From: JBGPGW01 sp046349515
GTDB taxonomy: Bacteria; Pseudomonadota; Alphaproteobacteria; CADEGL01
Length of the DNA: 64,000 nt
Reading direction: 5' to 3'
NCBI GenBank assembly: GCA_046349515.1
Contig: JAXMCE010000012.1
Location: forward strand, 1-64,000
Numbering within the stretch: the stretch's first letter is position 1; every line of letters starts with the position of its first letter. The position numbers were made by a program, and so were the translations under genes. The notes under the pieces are model-generated. The model was not told the DNA's origin. It ran no database searches and saw only the letters and a program-made list of their open reading frames with translations. Positions 42,873 through 51,613 of the stretch are shown one piece after another.

Positions 42873-43657
42873 CCGCGAGTCTCTTCCTGCGGCTGGAGAG
42901 TCGGGGCCTTGCGAAACGGGTGCGCGAGCTGCAGTGCGTAGTTTTGCGGCATCGGCGTATCGATCCCGTAAGCCGTGGGCCATCGTCCTGCTGGCAGGTG
43001 CACCGTGCCGAACAGGACGTCGAGGAGCGGCAGCAGGCCAGCGAAGTTCCGGTCGCGCGCCTCGACGTCCCTGCCATGATGCCAGTGATGGAATTCGGGC
43101 GACGCCAAGACCCAGCGCAGTGGCCCGAATTTGATCCTTACGTTCGAGTGAATGAGCACGGACTGCCACGTATAGAGAAGCATATAGGCACCGATCACGA
43201 CATCGGAGAAGCCGAGCGCGAACACGGGAAGCAAGGAAGCGCCCCGCGTGATGATCTGGTCGATGGGGTGCACGCGCGCGGCGGCCAGCCAGTCCAGCTC
43301 TTCGATGCTGTGGTGGACCGAATGGATTTTCCACAAGCAGGGAATCGCATGAAAGCTGCGATGGGCCCAATAGAACCCGATGTCGGACAGGATCAAGACT
43401 TCGGTGAACTGAAGCCAGGACGGCTGTGACGCGACGAACGCGTGAACGGATGGCCCTAGCAGTGCGCCCGACGCAACGACGATGCCGCTAACGATCGCCG
43501 CGAGCGCGAGGCCGATGACTTGGCCGTTGGCGAGCCAAAAGACGAGGTCGTTGAGCCAGGAGCGCCTCAACACCTTCTGCTTCGGATGGATGGCCAGCAC
43601 CCGTTCGAGCGGAACGAAGACCAGGGCCATCAACAAGACTAGTTTGAGAAATTCCAT
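42869..43657 (-). CDS. Sterol desaturase/fatty acid hydroxylase family membrane protein
   Basis: This 262-residue membrane di-iron enzyme has the three His motifs of the superfamily: HRSFH, HSVHH and HHWHH. It has four membrane segments, the first from residue about 5 (LKLVLLMALVFVPLERVL). It would hydroxylate or desaturate lipids, sterol-like or carotenoid substrates. I chose ATG 43657 because the product then starts at the first helix; the open frame extends 25 codons upstream. It is divergent from the polysaccharide deacetylase gene. Confidence 0.9.
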   Translation of the reverse strand: MEFLKLVLLMALVFVPLERVLAIHPKQKVLRRSWLNDLVFWLANGQVIGLALAAIVSGIVVASGALLGPSVHAFVASQPSWLQFTEVLILSDIGFYWAHRSFHAIPCLWKIHSVHHSIEELDWLAAARVHPIDQIITRGASLLPVFALGFSDVVIGAYMLLYTWQSVLIHSNVRIKFGPLRWVLASPEFHHWHHGRDVEARDRNFAGLLPLLDVLFGTVHLPAGRWPTAYGIDTPMPQNYALQLAHPFRKAPTLQPQEETRG

Positions 43658-43978
43658 CTCGCGATCCCGCGGCAGACTATTGGATGGAACAGGAACGATG
43701 GCGCAGGTGGTGACGCCCCCTCTATGCCCCAAGCTCCCTGAGGAAATAGCGATGGGGTGCCGATCGGTGTGGGTGTCCGGCTCATCGTTGATGATCCATC
43801 AACATGTCTTACCAAAGCGTTTACGGGGGTTGGGAGCCGGCCCCGGCAGGCGTTGGCCGCCGTGCCAAGCCGAAGCCTTGAGCGAAGGGCCTGCTCTTTC
43901 GCCACGCCCGGGACTAAACTCGGAACGGCCCCAGGAGGGGCACGGCCGCGGAGCGCGCCATGGGCCGAGGAGGGAGCA
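43658..43978. promoter_or_regulatory. Divergent intergenic region with a 17-nt palindrome
   Basis: The 321 nt between divergent genes contain GTTGATG-ATC-CATCAAC (43787-43803), a perfect inverted repeat with 7-nt arms. It resembles an FNR box but the half-site spacing is 1 nt too long. An operator for an unknown regulator is likely. No gene is seen, and the frame running into the downstream deacetylase begins upstream of its real start. Confidence 0.45.
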
Positions 43979-44875
43979 ATGAACGAGCAGACGCTGCAGC
44001 CTTGGCAATGGTCGGAATCCCACTGGCGCGCGATCGTCAACCGCGTGCGTGCGGGAAAGCGCCTCAGGCCCAAGGTTTGGAAGGACAGGGCGCGTTGCGC
44101 GGTCGCCCTCTCCTTCGATTCCGACCATGAGACCAACGAGCTTCGCGATGGCGGACGGTCGATCGGCCGGCTCGGCTGGGGCGAGTATGGCGCTCGCGTC
44201 GGCGTGCCGCGCATCCTCGGCGTGCTGGAAAAGCACGGCGTCAAGGCCTCGTTCTACGTGCCGGCCGTGGCGGCTCTTCTCCACCCGGAGGAGCAGAAGC
44301 GCGTCGTCGGCGAGGGGCACGAGATCGGCGTGCACGGCTGGATTCACGAACTCAATTCCGTCCTGCCCCGCGAAGCGGAGCGCGATCTCATGATGCGCTC
44401 GGCCGATACGCTCGAGCGGGTGTCGGGCGCTCGGCCGGTCGGTGTGCGCACGCCGTCTTGGGACTTCAGCCCGGACACGCTGGCCATCGAAAAGGAGATG
44501 GGCATCCTCTACGACTCGTCCCTCATGGCGGACGAGGATTGCTACGAGCTCCTGCTCGACGGCGAGCCGACGGGGATCGTCGAATTGCCGGTCGAGTGGA
44601 TCCGTGACGATGCGCCCTACTTCATGATGAACCGCGCAGGCGCCCAGCGCCCTTACACCTCGCCGGCCGATGTCTTCGACATTTTCCGCCGCGAGTTCGA
44701 CGCGGCCTATGACGAGGGCGGGCTCTTTCAACTGACCATGCATCCGCATGTCATCGGCTATCGCTCGCGCATCTGGATTCTCGAGGAGCTCATCCGGCAC
44801 GCGAAGGCGCGAGGCGGGGTCTGGTTCGCGACCCATGCGGACGTCGTTCGCTGGGCCAAGGCCCACACGGCCTAG
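43979..44875 (+). CDS. Polysaccharide deacetylase (NodB homology) family protein
   Basis: This 298-residue protein has the NodB-type core: the Asp motif SFDSDHET near residue 43, the metal-binding His pair in GVHGWIHE near residue 121, RTPSWDFS near residue 156, and the C-terminal LTMHPHVIGY. Members remove acyl groups from sugars, or act on cyclic imides and other amides as in puuE-type allantoinases. The spacing and the HPH segment suit the latter group. GAGGAGGGA precedes the ATG. It lies just upstream of a DAO-type oxidase, perhaps in the same unit. Confidence 0.87.
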   Translation: MNEQTLQPWQWSESHWRAIVNRVRAGKRLRPKVWKDRARCAVALSFDSDHETNELRDGGRSIGRLGWGEYGARVGVPRILGVLEKHGVKASFYVPAVAALLHPEEQKRVVGEGHEIGVHGWIHELNSVLPREAERDLMMRSADTLERVSGARPVGVRTPSWDFSPDTLAIEKEMGILYDSSLMADEDCYELLLDGEPTGIVELPVEWIRDDAPYFMMNRAGAQRPYTSPADVFDIFRREFDAAYDEGGLFQLTMHPHVIGYRSRIWILEELIRHAKARGGVWFATHADVVRWAKAHTA

Positions 44876-44901
44876 GACGGGCGATCGCAATCGGGGACAC
44901 C

Positions 44902-46188
44902 ATGGACGATAAAGCGGACGTCATCATCATTGGAGGCGGGATCGTGGGCTGCGCGGCGGCCTACTATCTTGCGAAGCGCGGGGTGCGGCCGGTCCTTTTC
45001 GAGAAGGGCCGCATCGCGGGCGAGCAGTCGAGCCGCAATTGGGGCTTCGTCCGCCAGCAGGGGCGCGATCCCGCCGAGATACCTCTCATGATGGCCAGCA
45101 ATCGCATCTGGCAGGGCCTCGAAAAGGACATCGAAGCCGATCTCGACTGGACGCAGGAAGGCAATCTCGTCGCGGCCGAAACCAAGGAGCGATTGGGCGA
45201 ATTCGAAGAATGGCTCGAGATCGCCAAGCTTCATCAGCTCGATTCGCGGATCGTGACGCCCAGGGAGATTGAGCGGCTCATCCCCGGCATACGGCCGAAT
45301 GCGGTGGGCGCGCTCTACACACCGAGCGACGGCCATGCGGAGCCTGAAAAGGCGGCGCCGGCGATCGCGCGCGCGGCCGAGCGTCTTGGCGCCGTCGTGC
45401 ACGCGAATTGCGCGGTGCTGGGCATCGAGCGGAGCGGGGGAGCCGTCTCCGGCGTCGTAACGGAGCGGGGCGCGGTGCGCGCAGGCGCGGTCGTTTGCGC
45501 GTCGGGGGCTTGGGCGAGCCGGCTTCTCCGAACGATCGGCGTCAACCTGCCGCAGCTTTGGATGCGGGGGACGGTTGCGCGGACCGCGCCTGTTCCGCGT
45601 ACGGTCTCGAAGATGGGTGTGTGGTCGGGTGTCGCGTTCAGGCAGCGGCGTGACGGCTCGCTCAACATTGCGGCCGGCACGACGGCGGACCATGACGTCA
45701 TGCTCGATTCGCTGCTCCAGGCGCCTGCCTTTCTCTCCGCCTTCAGGAAGCACAGCAGCTACCTGAAGCTGCACTTCAACAAGGCGCTTACCCAGCATTT
45801 CGCGGGCCGGTTTTCGCAGGCAGCCTTCGAGCGGGAGCTTTTGCGCTTCCGGACGCTCGACCCCCCGGCCAATCCCCGCTTGGTCGCCGAGGCCACGGCG
45901 AAGCTGCGCTACGCCTTTCCCGACCTCGCATCCGTTCCCATCGCGAAGACATGGGCGGGCTATATCGATTTCACACCCGACCTTATCCCCGTCATCGACC
46001 GCTTGGACGACCCGCGCGGCCTCGTCATCGCCACGGGTTTGAGCGGCCACGGTTTCGGCATGGGCCCGATCATGGGCAAGCTCGTGAGCGAACTCGTGAT
46101 CGACGGCAAGCCGTCCCTCGACCTCCATGCCTTGCGCCTCGCCCGCTTTTCTGACGGAACGAAGATCGAATCGCGCAATGTCATCTGA
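44902..46188 (+). CDS. DAO-family FAD-dependent amine/amino acid oxidoreductase
   Basis: This 428-residue flavoprotein has the FAD motif IIIGGGIVGCAAAYYLAKRG near residue 9 and the segment RNWGFVRQQGRDP. The C-terminal FAD contact is ATGLSGHGFGMGP. This is the glycine oxidase/sarcosine oxidase-type DAO family, which oxidises secondary or primary amines. It is 26 nt after the deacetylase gene. With that neighbour, cleavage of an N-acyl compound followed by amine oxidation is conceivable. The amine substrate is unknown. Confidence 0.9.
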   Translation: MDDKADVIIIGGGIVGCAAAYYLAKRGVRPVLFEKGRIAGEQSSRNWGFVRQQGRDPAEIPLMMASNRIWQGLEKDIEADLDWTQEGNLVAAETKERLGEFEEWLEIAKLHQLDSRIVTPREIERLIPGIRPNAVGALYTPSDGHAEPEKAAPAIARAAERLGAVVHANCAVLGIERSGGAVSGVVTERGAVRAGAVVCASGAWASRLLRTIGVNLPQLWMRGTVARTAPVPRTVSKMGVWSGVAFRQRRDGSLNIAAGTTADHDVMLDSLLQAPAFLSAFRKHSSYLKLHFNKALTQHFAGRFSQAAFERELLRFRTLDPPANPRLVAEATAKLRYAFPDLASVPIAKTWAGYIDFTPDLIPVIDRLDDPRGLVIATGLSGHGFGMGPIMGKLVSELVIDGKPSLDLHALRLARFSDGTKIESRNVI

Positions 46189-46206
46189 ACCCGGTCGAAC
46201 CTCGCC

Positions 46207-46770
46207 ATGAGGCTGCCTATCTTCATCGTCGGCGCGCTTATCGCTGTGCTGACCCTTTCATCGACCCAGGCCGGCAGCCGCGTCGAGCCGCCGACGGGCT
46301 TTCTCCAGTTCTCGACCCCAAGAGCCATTCCCGACATCCGCTTCGAGGATGCCGAAGGCCGCACCATCAGCCTCACGCAGTTTCGCGGCCGATTGATTCT
46401 CGTGAACCTCTGGGCGACATGGTGCGAGCCGTGCCGGCGCGAAATGCCGTCTCTCGACCGGTTGCAGGCGATGCTTGGCGGCCCGGCCTTCGAGGTCGTG
46501 GCCATCTCGCTCGACTACCGTGATTTCGCGAAGGCGCGGGCCTTCTATCGTGACGTGGGCATTCGCTCGCTAGGCCTTTATCTCGATTCGCCAAAGCGCC
46601 TCATGGCCGATCTCTCGCCCCGGGCCTTGCCGACCACTCTCCTTATCGATGCCGAAGGCCACGAACGCGGCTGGCAGACAGGGCCGACGGAATGGGACAG
46701 CCCCGCCATGGTGGCCTTTCTCAAGGATCAGATCGCGCAAGCGCAGAAACGTCCGGCCGTCAGGCCCTGA
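46207..46770 (+). CDS. TlpA-like thiol:disulfide oxidoreductase, exported
   Basis: This 187-residue protein has an N-terminal signal or anchor (residues 1-22) and a thioredoxin fold. The redox motif is WCEPC near residue 77 and the cis-Pro lies in RALPTTLLID. TlpA/ResA-type proteins reduce disulfides in the periplasm, for example for cytochrome maturation. It is 18 nt after the DAO-family oxidase gene. It stops 3 nt before the end of the convergent ankyrin gene. Confidence 0.93.
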   Translation: MRLPIFIVGALIAVLTLSSTQAGSRVEPPTGFLQFSTPRAIPDIRFEDAEGRTISLTQFRGRLILVNLWATWCEPCRREMPSLDRLQAMLGGPAFEVVAISLDYRDFAKARAFYRDVGIRSLGLYLDSPKRLMADLSPRALPTTLLIDAEGHERGWQTGPTEWDSPAMVAFLKDQIAQAQKRPAVRP

Positions 46771-46773
46771 TGT

Positions 46774-47280
46774 TCACGGTGCGCGGCCCATCTTGAGGGC
46801 GTGGACCGCTCCCTGATTGTTCGCGCGTTCGGCCAACTCCAAAGCCGTTTCATATTCATCGATACGTGTACGAGTCGATGGGTCGGCTCCCCCATCGAGT
46901 AGGATCGCGATCGCCTCGGGCTCGTCCAGACTGGCGGCGTAGTGGAGCGGGGTGAAGTCGTTGACGCCGCGCTGCTGGACATCGGCGCCATGCGAGAGGA
47001 GCAGGCGGAGGATGGCGGGCTTGTCGGCCCGTTCGGTCGAGAGAGCCGCGATCAGGGAAGGAAAACCCGCAGGATCGTCATAGTTCGGGTCGGCCCCGAG
47101 GTCCAGCAGCGCCCGGATGAACGAAAATGGACTCCAATATATGGCGTATTCGAGGACGTTCGGGCCCACGTCCGCAGGGCCAGGGCAGTTTGGAAAGTCA
47201 GGTGGGTCGCCAAGGAGCGCCTTCAGGCCATCCAGGTCCCCACGCAAGTAAGCATCGTGGATTGCGGACGTATCGGGCAT
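46774..47280 (-). CDS. Ankyrin-repeat protein
   Basis: This 168-residue protein is built from about four ankyrin repeats: DLDGLKALLGDP, FSFIRALLDLGADPNYDD, AILRLLLSHGADVQQRGVNDFTPLHYAA and EAIAILLDGGADPSTR. There is no signal peptide or other domain. It is a protein-protein binding module in the cytoplasm. It is divergent from the universal stress protein gene, with 127 nt between. Confidence 0.92.
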   Translation of the reverse strand: MPDTSAIHDAYLRGDLDGLKALLGDPPDFPNCPGPADVGPNVLEYAIYWSPFSFIRALLDLGADPNYDDPAGFPSLIAALSTERADKPAILRLLLSHGADVQQRGVNDFTPLHYAASLDEPEAIAILLDGGADPSTRTRIDEYETALELAERANNQGAVHALKMGRAP

Positions 47281-47407
47281 GATTTATGTCATCGCAGGGC
47301 CCCAAAGGACCGCCATTCTAAAGTGATTGCAAAATGCATCGCCTCCGACGGTGAGGCGGTGACGTGTCGGGCGTCATGGGCCCGATTCCGCATAACGGAG
47401 GACTGGC

Positions 47408-48211
47408 ATGGCGATCAAGGACGTAATGTTGCTGCTGACCGATGCGGGAGATTCCAATCGGCTCTTGCCGCTTGCAACGAAAATCGTTCGAGACGCAGGC
47501 GCATCCTTGACGGCGGTTTATATCACAGACTTGGGTGAGGAAGAACTGCCGACCCAATTGGAGCTCACGCGGACGAGCGTGACCGACCGGCTCGAGGAAG
47601 CGAAGCTCGCCCATTCATGGCGGGAAGTCTCGGGTAGCTCGCCGGACATCTTGGTGCGGACGGCCCGCTGCTTCGACCTCATCATCGGCTCGCAGCCCGA
47701 CCTCGTCGGCGGGACGCGGCGGAAGCGCAACATACCCGAGGACATCGTGGTCGGCGCTGGCCGGCCGGTCCTCCTCGTGCCGCGCTCGGGCGAGTTCCAC
47801 TCGACGGGATCGCGGGCCCTCATCGCATGGGACGGCTCGCGCGAAGCAGCGCGTGCCCTGCACGACGCCGTTCCGCTCCTCATGCAGACGAAGGAGACCG
47901 CGATCTACCGAGTCAATCCACGGCCCGAGGATGAGACTGTCGATTCCGATATCATCGGCCACCTGAAGCTCATGGGTATCACCGCGACGCGCCACACGAC
48001 ACGCGCCGGACGCCCGCCGAACGAGACGGCGGTGATGGGTCCGCGCGGCCTCGATGTGGGCGACGTTCTCTTGTCGGCCAGCGCCGATTTTGGCGCCGAT
48101 CTTCTGGTGATGGGCGCCTATCATCATTCGCGCGCGCGAGAGGCCGTGCTTGGCGGCGTCACTCACCATGTCTTTCAGCACATGACCGTGCCGGTGTTGA
48201 TGTCGCATTGA
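47408..48211 (+). CDS. Universal stress protein, two Usp domains
   Basis: This 267-residue protein carries two Usp domains, the second from about residue 140 (STGSRALIAWDGSREAARALHDAVPLL). The C-terminal nucleotide-binding segment MGAYHHSRAREAVLGGVT resembles the ATP motif, but the second Gly of GxxG is His. Usp proteins respond to starvation and low oxygen. GGAGGA lies just upstream of the start. It converges on the 2OG oxygenase gene. Confidence 0.92.
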   Translation: MAIKDVMLLLTDAGDSNRLLPLATKIVRDAGASLTAVYITDLGEEELPTQLELTRTSVTDRLEEAKLAHSWREVSGSSPDILVRTARCFDLIIGSQPDLVGGTRRKRNIPEDIVVGAGRPVLLVPRSGEFHSTGSRALIAWDGSREAARALHDAVPLLMQTKETAIYRVNPRPEDETVDSDIIGHLKLMGITATRHTTRAGRPPNETAVMGPRGLDVGDVLLSASADFGADLLVMGAYHHSRAREAVLGGVTHHVFQHMTVPVLMSH

Positions 48212-48240
48212 CGCGCCAATGCGCGCGCGGAGGCGCTGCC

Positions 48241-48987
48241 TCATCGCGCGTCGTGAAAGATGATCCCGAGCGCGTGGCGGTGACCGGAGCGCAGCCGGCT
48301 CACGCCGTGGCGGAAATTGACGCGGTAGATGCCGCGGCGGCCCTGGACGGGCCGGTGGCGGACGGCGAAGACCACCGCTTCGCCTCGGACCAACGGAACG
48401 ACCTCGGCGCGCGACTGCATGCGCGGCCGCTGTTCGGTCAGGATGAACTCCCCGCCCGTGAAGTCGACACCCGGCTCCGCCAGAAGGACCGTCGCTTGGA
48501 GCGGAAAGACGTGCTCTCCGTAGAGGTCCTGGTGCAGGCAGTTGTAGTCGCCTGCGCCGTAGCGGAGGAGGAGCGGTGTCGGCCTTGTCTGGCCCGAAGC
48601 GTGGCAACGATCGAGGAACGCCGCGAGCGTCGGCGGATAGCACGGAGCGAGGCCCAAGGAGACGTTCCAGCGGTTGGCAACCGCGGCAAGCGCCGGATAG
48701 AGGGCGGCTCGAAGGGCGGCGACCATGTCCGGGAGGGGATAGGCGAAATACTGGTATTCACCTTGTCCGAAGCCATGTCGCGCCATGACGACGCGGCTGC
48801 GGAACCGCGCCTCCGAATCGTACATCGCCGCGAGGGCCGCGCACTCGTCGGCCGGGAGAAGCGGACCGGTCACGGCGAAGCCGCGTGCGTCGAGGGCGGT
48901 CGTGAGCCGGCTCCAGTCGAGACCTCGCACTCTCTCGGCGATGGAAGTCAGCCTCGCTTGGGACGATGTCTCCTGGGCCGTACGCAT
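48241..48987 (-). CDS. 2OG-Fe(II) oxygenase family protein
   Basis: This 248-residue oxygenase has the Fe(II) motif HQD in CLHQDLYGEHVFPLQ near residue 155. The second half of the site is FRHGVSRLRSGHRHALGI, which supplies the distal His and 2-oxoglutarate Arg. The layout resembles small oxygenases sometimes compared with prolyl hydroxylase or AlkB-type enzymes. Start 48987 follows GAGGAG at a slightly long distance; 14 upstream codons are discarded. The substrate is unknown. Confidence 0.88.
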   Translation of the reverse strand: MRTAQETSSQARLTSIAERVRGLDWSRLTTALDARGFAVTGPLLPADECAALAAMYDSEARFRSRVVMARHGFGQGEYQYFAYPLPDMVAALRAALYPALAAVANRWNVSLGLAPCYPPTLAAFLDRCHASGQTRPTPLLLRYGAGDYNCLHQDLYGEHVFPLQATVLLAEPGVDFTGGEFILTEQRPRMQSRAEVVPLVRGEAVVFAVRHRPVQGRRGIYRVNFRHGVSRLRSGHRHALGIIFHDAR

Positions 48988-49126
48988 CTCTACAGGCTCC
49001 TCGAATCGATACGGGAAGCATCCTCTCACGTTCCCGAACGATAGGAGTGCGGTCGGCTCGGCGTCACTCCGTTCCTTGCGCCCGAACTGCCGCCAGCGCG
49101 TCGCGCGTCCGTGGTCCGGACGCTCG

Positions 49127-50296
49127 TTACGATTTCACGTAAAGCGGGCGAGGAACGTTCGCTAGCGGCGCGGCGCCGCTGTCGGTGATGCGGATCGTCT
49201 CGCTCACCGAGAACCCCCAATCCTCCATCCACATGCCGAGGAAGAGGTGGAACGTCATGTTGGGCTCGAGGACGGTCTTATCGCCGGGGCGGAAGCTAGC
49301 CGTCCGCTCGCCCCAATCCGGCGGATAGCCGATCCCCACGGGGTACGCGATGCGGGATTCCTTGGTGAGCCCGTGGCGCGCGATGCTCGCCCGCCAGACG
49401 GCTTCGACGGCCTCGCATGTCGTGCCCGGCTTCGCCGCCGCAAGCGTCGCGTCCATGCCTTCGAGCACGATCGCGTTCATGTCGACGAGCTTCTGCGGCG
49501 GCTTGCCCAGGTGCATCGTCCGCGCCATGGGCGAGTGGTAGCGCGCGCGAACGCCGGAGGCCTGGAGACTCACCGTCTCATTGTCGGTGAAACGCCGGTT
49601 CGTCCAGGTGAGATGGGTCGTCGCCGATTGTGGGCCGCTCGCGAAAAAGGGGATCGAGGCGGGATAGTCGCCGGCAAATTCGGACGTGCCCATGGTCTGC
49701 ACCTTGTGGATTTCGGCCGAAACGTCGCATTCGCGCACGCCCGGCCGCACGCCGTCGAAGAAGGTCGCCATGATGCGTTCGGTCAGGCGCGATGCGTCGC
49801 CCATATAGGCGATCTCGGCCGGAGACTTGACGAGGCGGAGCCGGTTGACCAGGAGATCGCAGTCGGCGAACCGGGCATTGGGCAAGGCCGAGATGAGGGC
49901 ATCGCGCGAGTGGGTCGTGAATTGCTGGCAGTCGCGGGTGATGCCGATCGACTTTTTCGACCACCCGCGCCGCTCGATCTCGGCGGCAAAAAACTGCATC
50001 GGATGGCGGTCCGCGCGTTCGAACAGATCCTCCGGATAGGCCAGGATGTTCTCGCGTTCCAAGAATGTGGTAAGGCGCGCACCGTTGAGGTCGAGGCCCC
50101 GGCCGATCCATAGCGGCTCCGCCTCGTCGAGCGGCAGGATGACGGCCTGCGGGATGTAGAAGCTCCACCCGTCATAGCCCGTGAGGTAGTACATGTTGGC
50201 GGGATCGCATTCGATGAGGACGTCGATGCCTTGGCGCGCCATGCTCGCACGGGCCTTGGCGATCCGGCCCTCGTACTCCGCCCGCTCGAAGATCAT
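49127..50296 (-). CDS. M24-family creatinase/ectoine hydrolase (DoeA/EutD)-like protein
   Basis: This 389-residue protein has a creatinase N-terminal domain (residues about 10-150) and a pita-bread M24 domain. The five metal ligands of methionine aminopeptidase are not kept: LQASGVRARYHSPMART replaces the two-Asp stretch and FHLFLG occurs where an acid is expected. The segment YPVGIGYPPDWGERT is characteristic of metal-free C-N hydrolases such as ectoine hydrolase DoeA/EutD. A substrate other than ectoine is likely because no other doe/eut gene is present. It is divergent from the amidohydrolase gene at 50447. Confidence 0.88.
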   Translation of the reverse strand: MIFERAEYEGRIAKARASMARQGIDVLIECDPANMYYLTGYDGWSFYIPQAVILPLDEAEPLWIGRGLDLNGARLTTFLERENILAYPEDLFERADRHPMQFFAAEIERRGWSKKSIGITRDCQQFTTHSRDALISALPNARFADCDLLVNRLRLVKSPAEIAYMGDASRLTERIMATFFDGVRPGVRECDVSAEIHKVQTMGTSEFAGDYPASIPFFASGPQSATTHLTWTNRRFTDNETVSLQASGVRARYHSPMARTMHLGKPPQKLVDMNAIVLEGMDATLAAAKPGTTCEAVEAVWRASIARHGLTKESRIAYPVGIGYPPDWGERTASFRPGDKTVLEPNMTFHLFLGMWMEDWGFSVSETIRITDSGAAPLANVPRPLYVKS

Positions 50297-50446
50297 GGCA
50301 TGCCTCCTCGTGGTCCGCGGCCGCGATCATAGGCCGCTTCACCCGGCCATGTGACCCGTGCCCTAGGCAAAGGCCGCGCCCGCGGTCAAACTGAAGGAAA
50401 GTGGGCGCACATCCAAGCCCCATCGTCGCAACGGCGGGAGGACGAC

Positions 50447-51589
50447 ATGGCCAAGAACGGGCAGCGCTTCATCGATCCGGATCTGCACGTCTACGAGCCC
50501 AAGGATCTCTGGCAGCGCTACATCGAACCCAAGTACCGCGATCAGGCGCCGGTCGGCACGGACAACTTCTTTCTCGACCAGAACGTCATGCATGACGGCA
50601 AGTACATCTGCCGCGGGGCGCTACCGACGCTCGTCGAAGACCTTGTCCATGACAGCCTCGCCCATCACCAGCGCGTCGCGCAGTTCAAGGACTTCGTCGC
50701 GCGCGGATTCGGACCCGACGTGCAGATCGCCGCCATGGATGCCGAGGGGATCGACAAGGCGGTCATGTTCCCGACGCGCGGATTCTACGCGCTTGGGAAG
50801 GAGTATGACGATGATGGCCTCGCCGCCGCGATCGCGCGCGCCTACAACGACTGGATGGCCGAATTCTGCAGCAAGGACCCGAGCCGCATGTTCGGCGTGG
50901 GCCTCATCGCGCCGCAAAGCGTCGAGCTTGCGATCGAGGAAGTGAAGCGCATGAAGCGCGATCTCGGCTTCAAGGGCGTCTATCTCCGTCCCAATCCCGT
51001 CCGGCGGCGGAACTGGAACAACCCGGCCTATGACCCGCTTTGGCGCGAGATCGAGAAGCAGGGCCTGCCGATCGCCTTCCACGAGGGTTGGCCGCACCTA
51101 TTGCCGGTCGCGGCCGGCGATCGCTTCGACGGCCGCTTCGAGGATCTGTGGCTGACCGAACACGTCCTCTGCCATCCGGTCGAGATGATGTATGCGGTGA
51201 CGTGCATGATCATGGGCGGCGTGCTCGAGCGTTTCCCCGGCCTCAAGGTCGCGTTCCTCGAAGCCAATTGCAGCTGGGCGCCGTATCTCTTGTGGCGCAT
51301 GGACGAGCATTTCGAGCATCGGGAGAGTTTCGTGAAGAAGCGCTTCTCCAAGACGCCGAGCGAATACTTCCGCCGCCAATGTTTCGTCGCGATCGAGGCC
51401 GACGAGCAGTTGGGCGTCAAGGCGGCTGAGGCGATCGGAACCGATACGGTCGTCTTCTCGACCGACTTCCCGCATGAGGACAGCCGCTGGCCGCGTGCGA
51501 AGGAGGCCTTCTTGAAGCTGCCCTTCGATGCGGCCGCCCAGGCGAAGATCCTCTGGGACAATCCGGCGCGGCTCTACGGCATCGGTTGA
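50447..51589 (+). CDS. Amidohydrolase-2 family metal-dependent hydrolase/decarboxylase
   Basis: This 380-residue TIM-barrel protein belongs to the ACMSD/amidohydrolase 2 family. It has the N-terminal DPDLHVYEPKDLW, the His of LPIAFHEGWPH near residue 215, and the Asp of VFSTDFPHEDS near residue 345. The start at 50447 follows GGGAGGA. Family members include decarboxylases of hydroxylated or amino aromatic acids and hydrolases of cyclic compounds. It lies next to the creatinase-like gene, and either a hydrolase or decarboxylase role fits the ring-degradation theme. Confidence 0.88.
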   Translation: MAKNGQRFIDPDLHVYEPKDLWQRYIEPKYRDQAPVGTDNFFLDQNVMHDGKYICRGALPTLVEDLVHDSLAHHQRVAQFKDFVARGFGPDVQIAAMDAEGIDKAVMFPTRGFYALGKEYDDDGLAAAIARAYNDWMAEFCSKDPSRMFGVGLIAPQSVELAIEEVKRMKRDLGFKGVYLRPNPVRRRNWNNPAYDPLWREIEKQGLPIAFHEGWPHLLPVAAGDRFDGRFEDLWLTEHVLCHPVEMMYAVTCMIMGGVLERFPGLKVAFLEANCSWAPYLLWRMDEHFEHRESFVKKRFSKTPSEYFRRQCFVAIEADEQLGVKAAEAIGTDTVVFSTDFPHEDSRWPRAKEAFLKLPFDAAAQAKILWDNPARLYGIG

Positions 51590-51613
51590 AAGCCGATTCG
51601 GCGATCCGCCGGA

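Noticed and set aside
43787..43803. FNR/FixK box reading of the palindrome
   Set aside because: TTGAT and ATCAA are separated by 5 nt instead of 4, so I list it as a palindrome for an unknown regulator, not as an FNR site.
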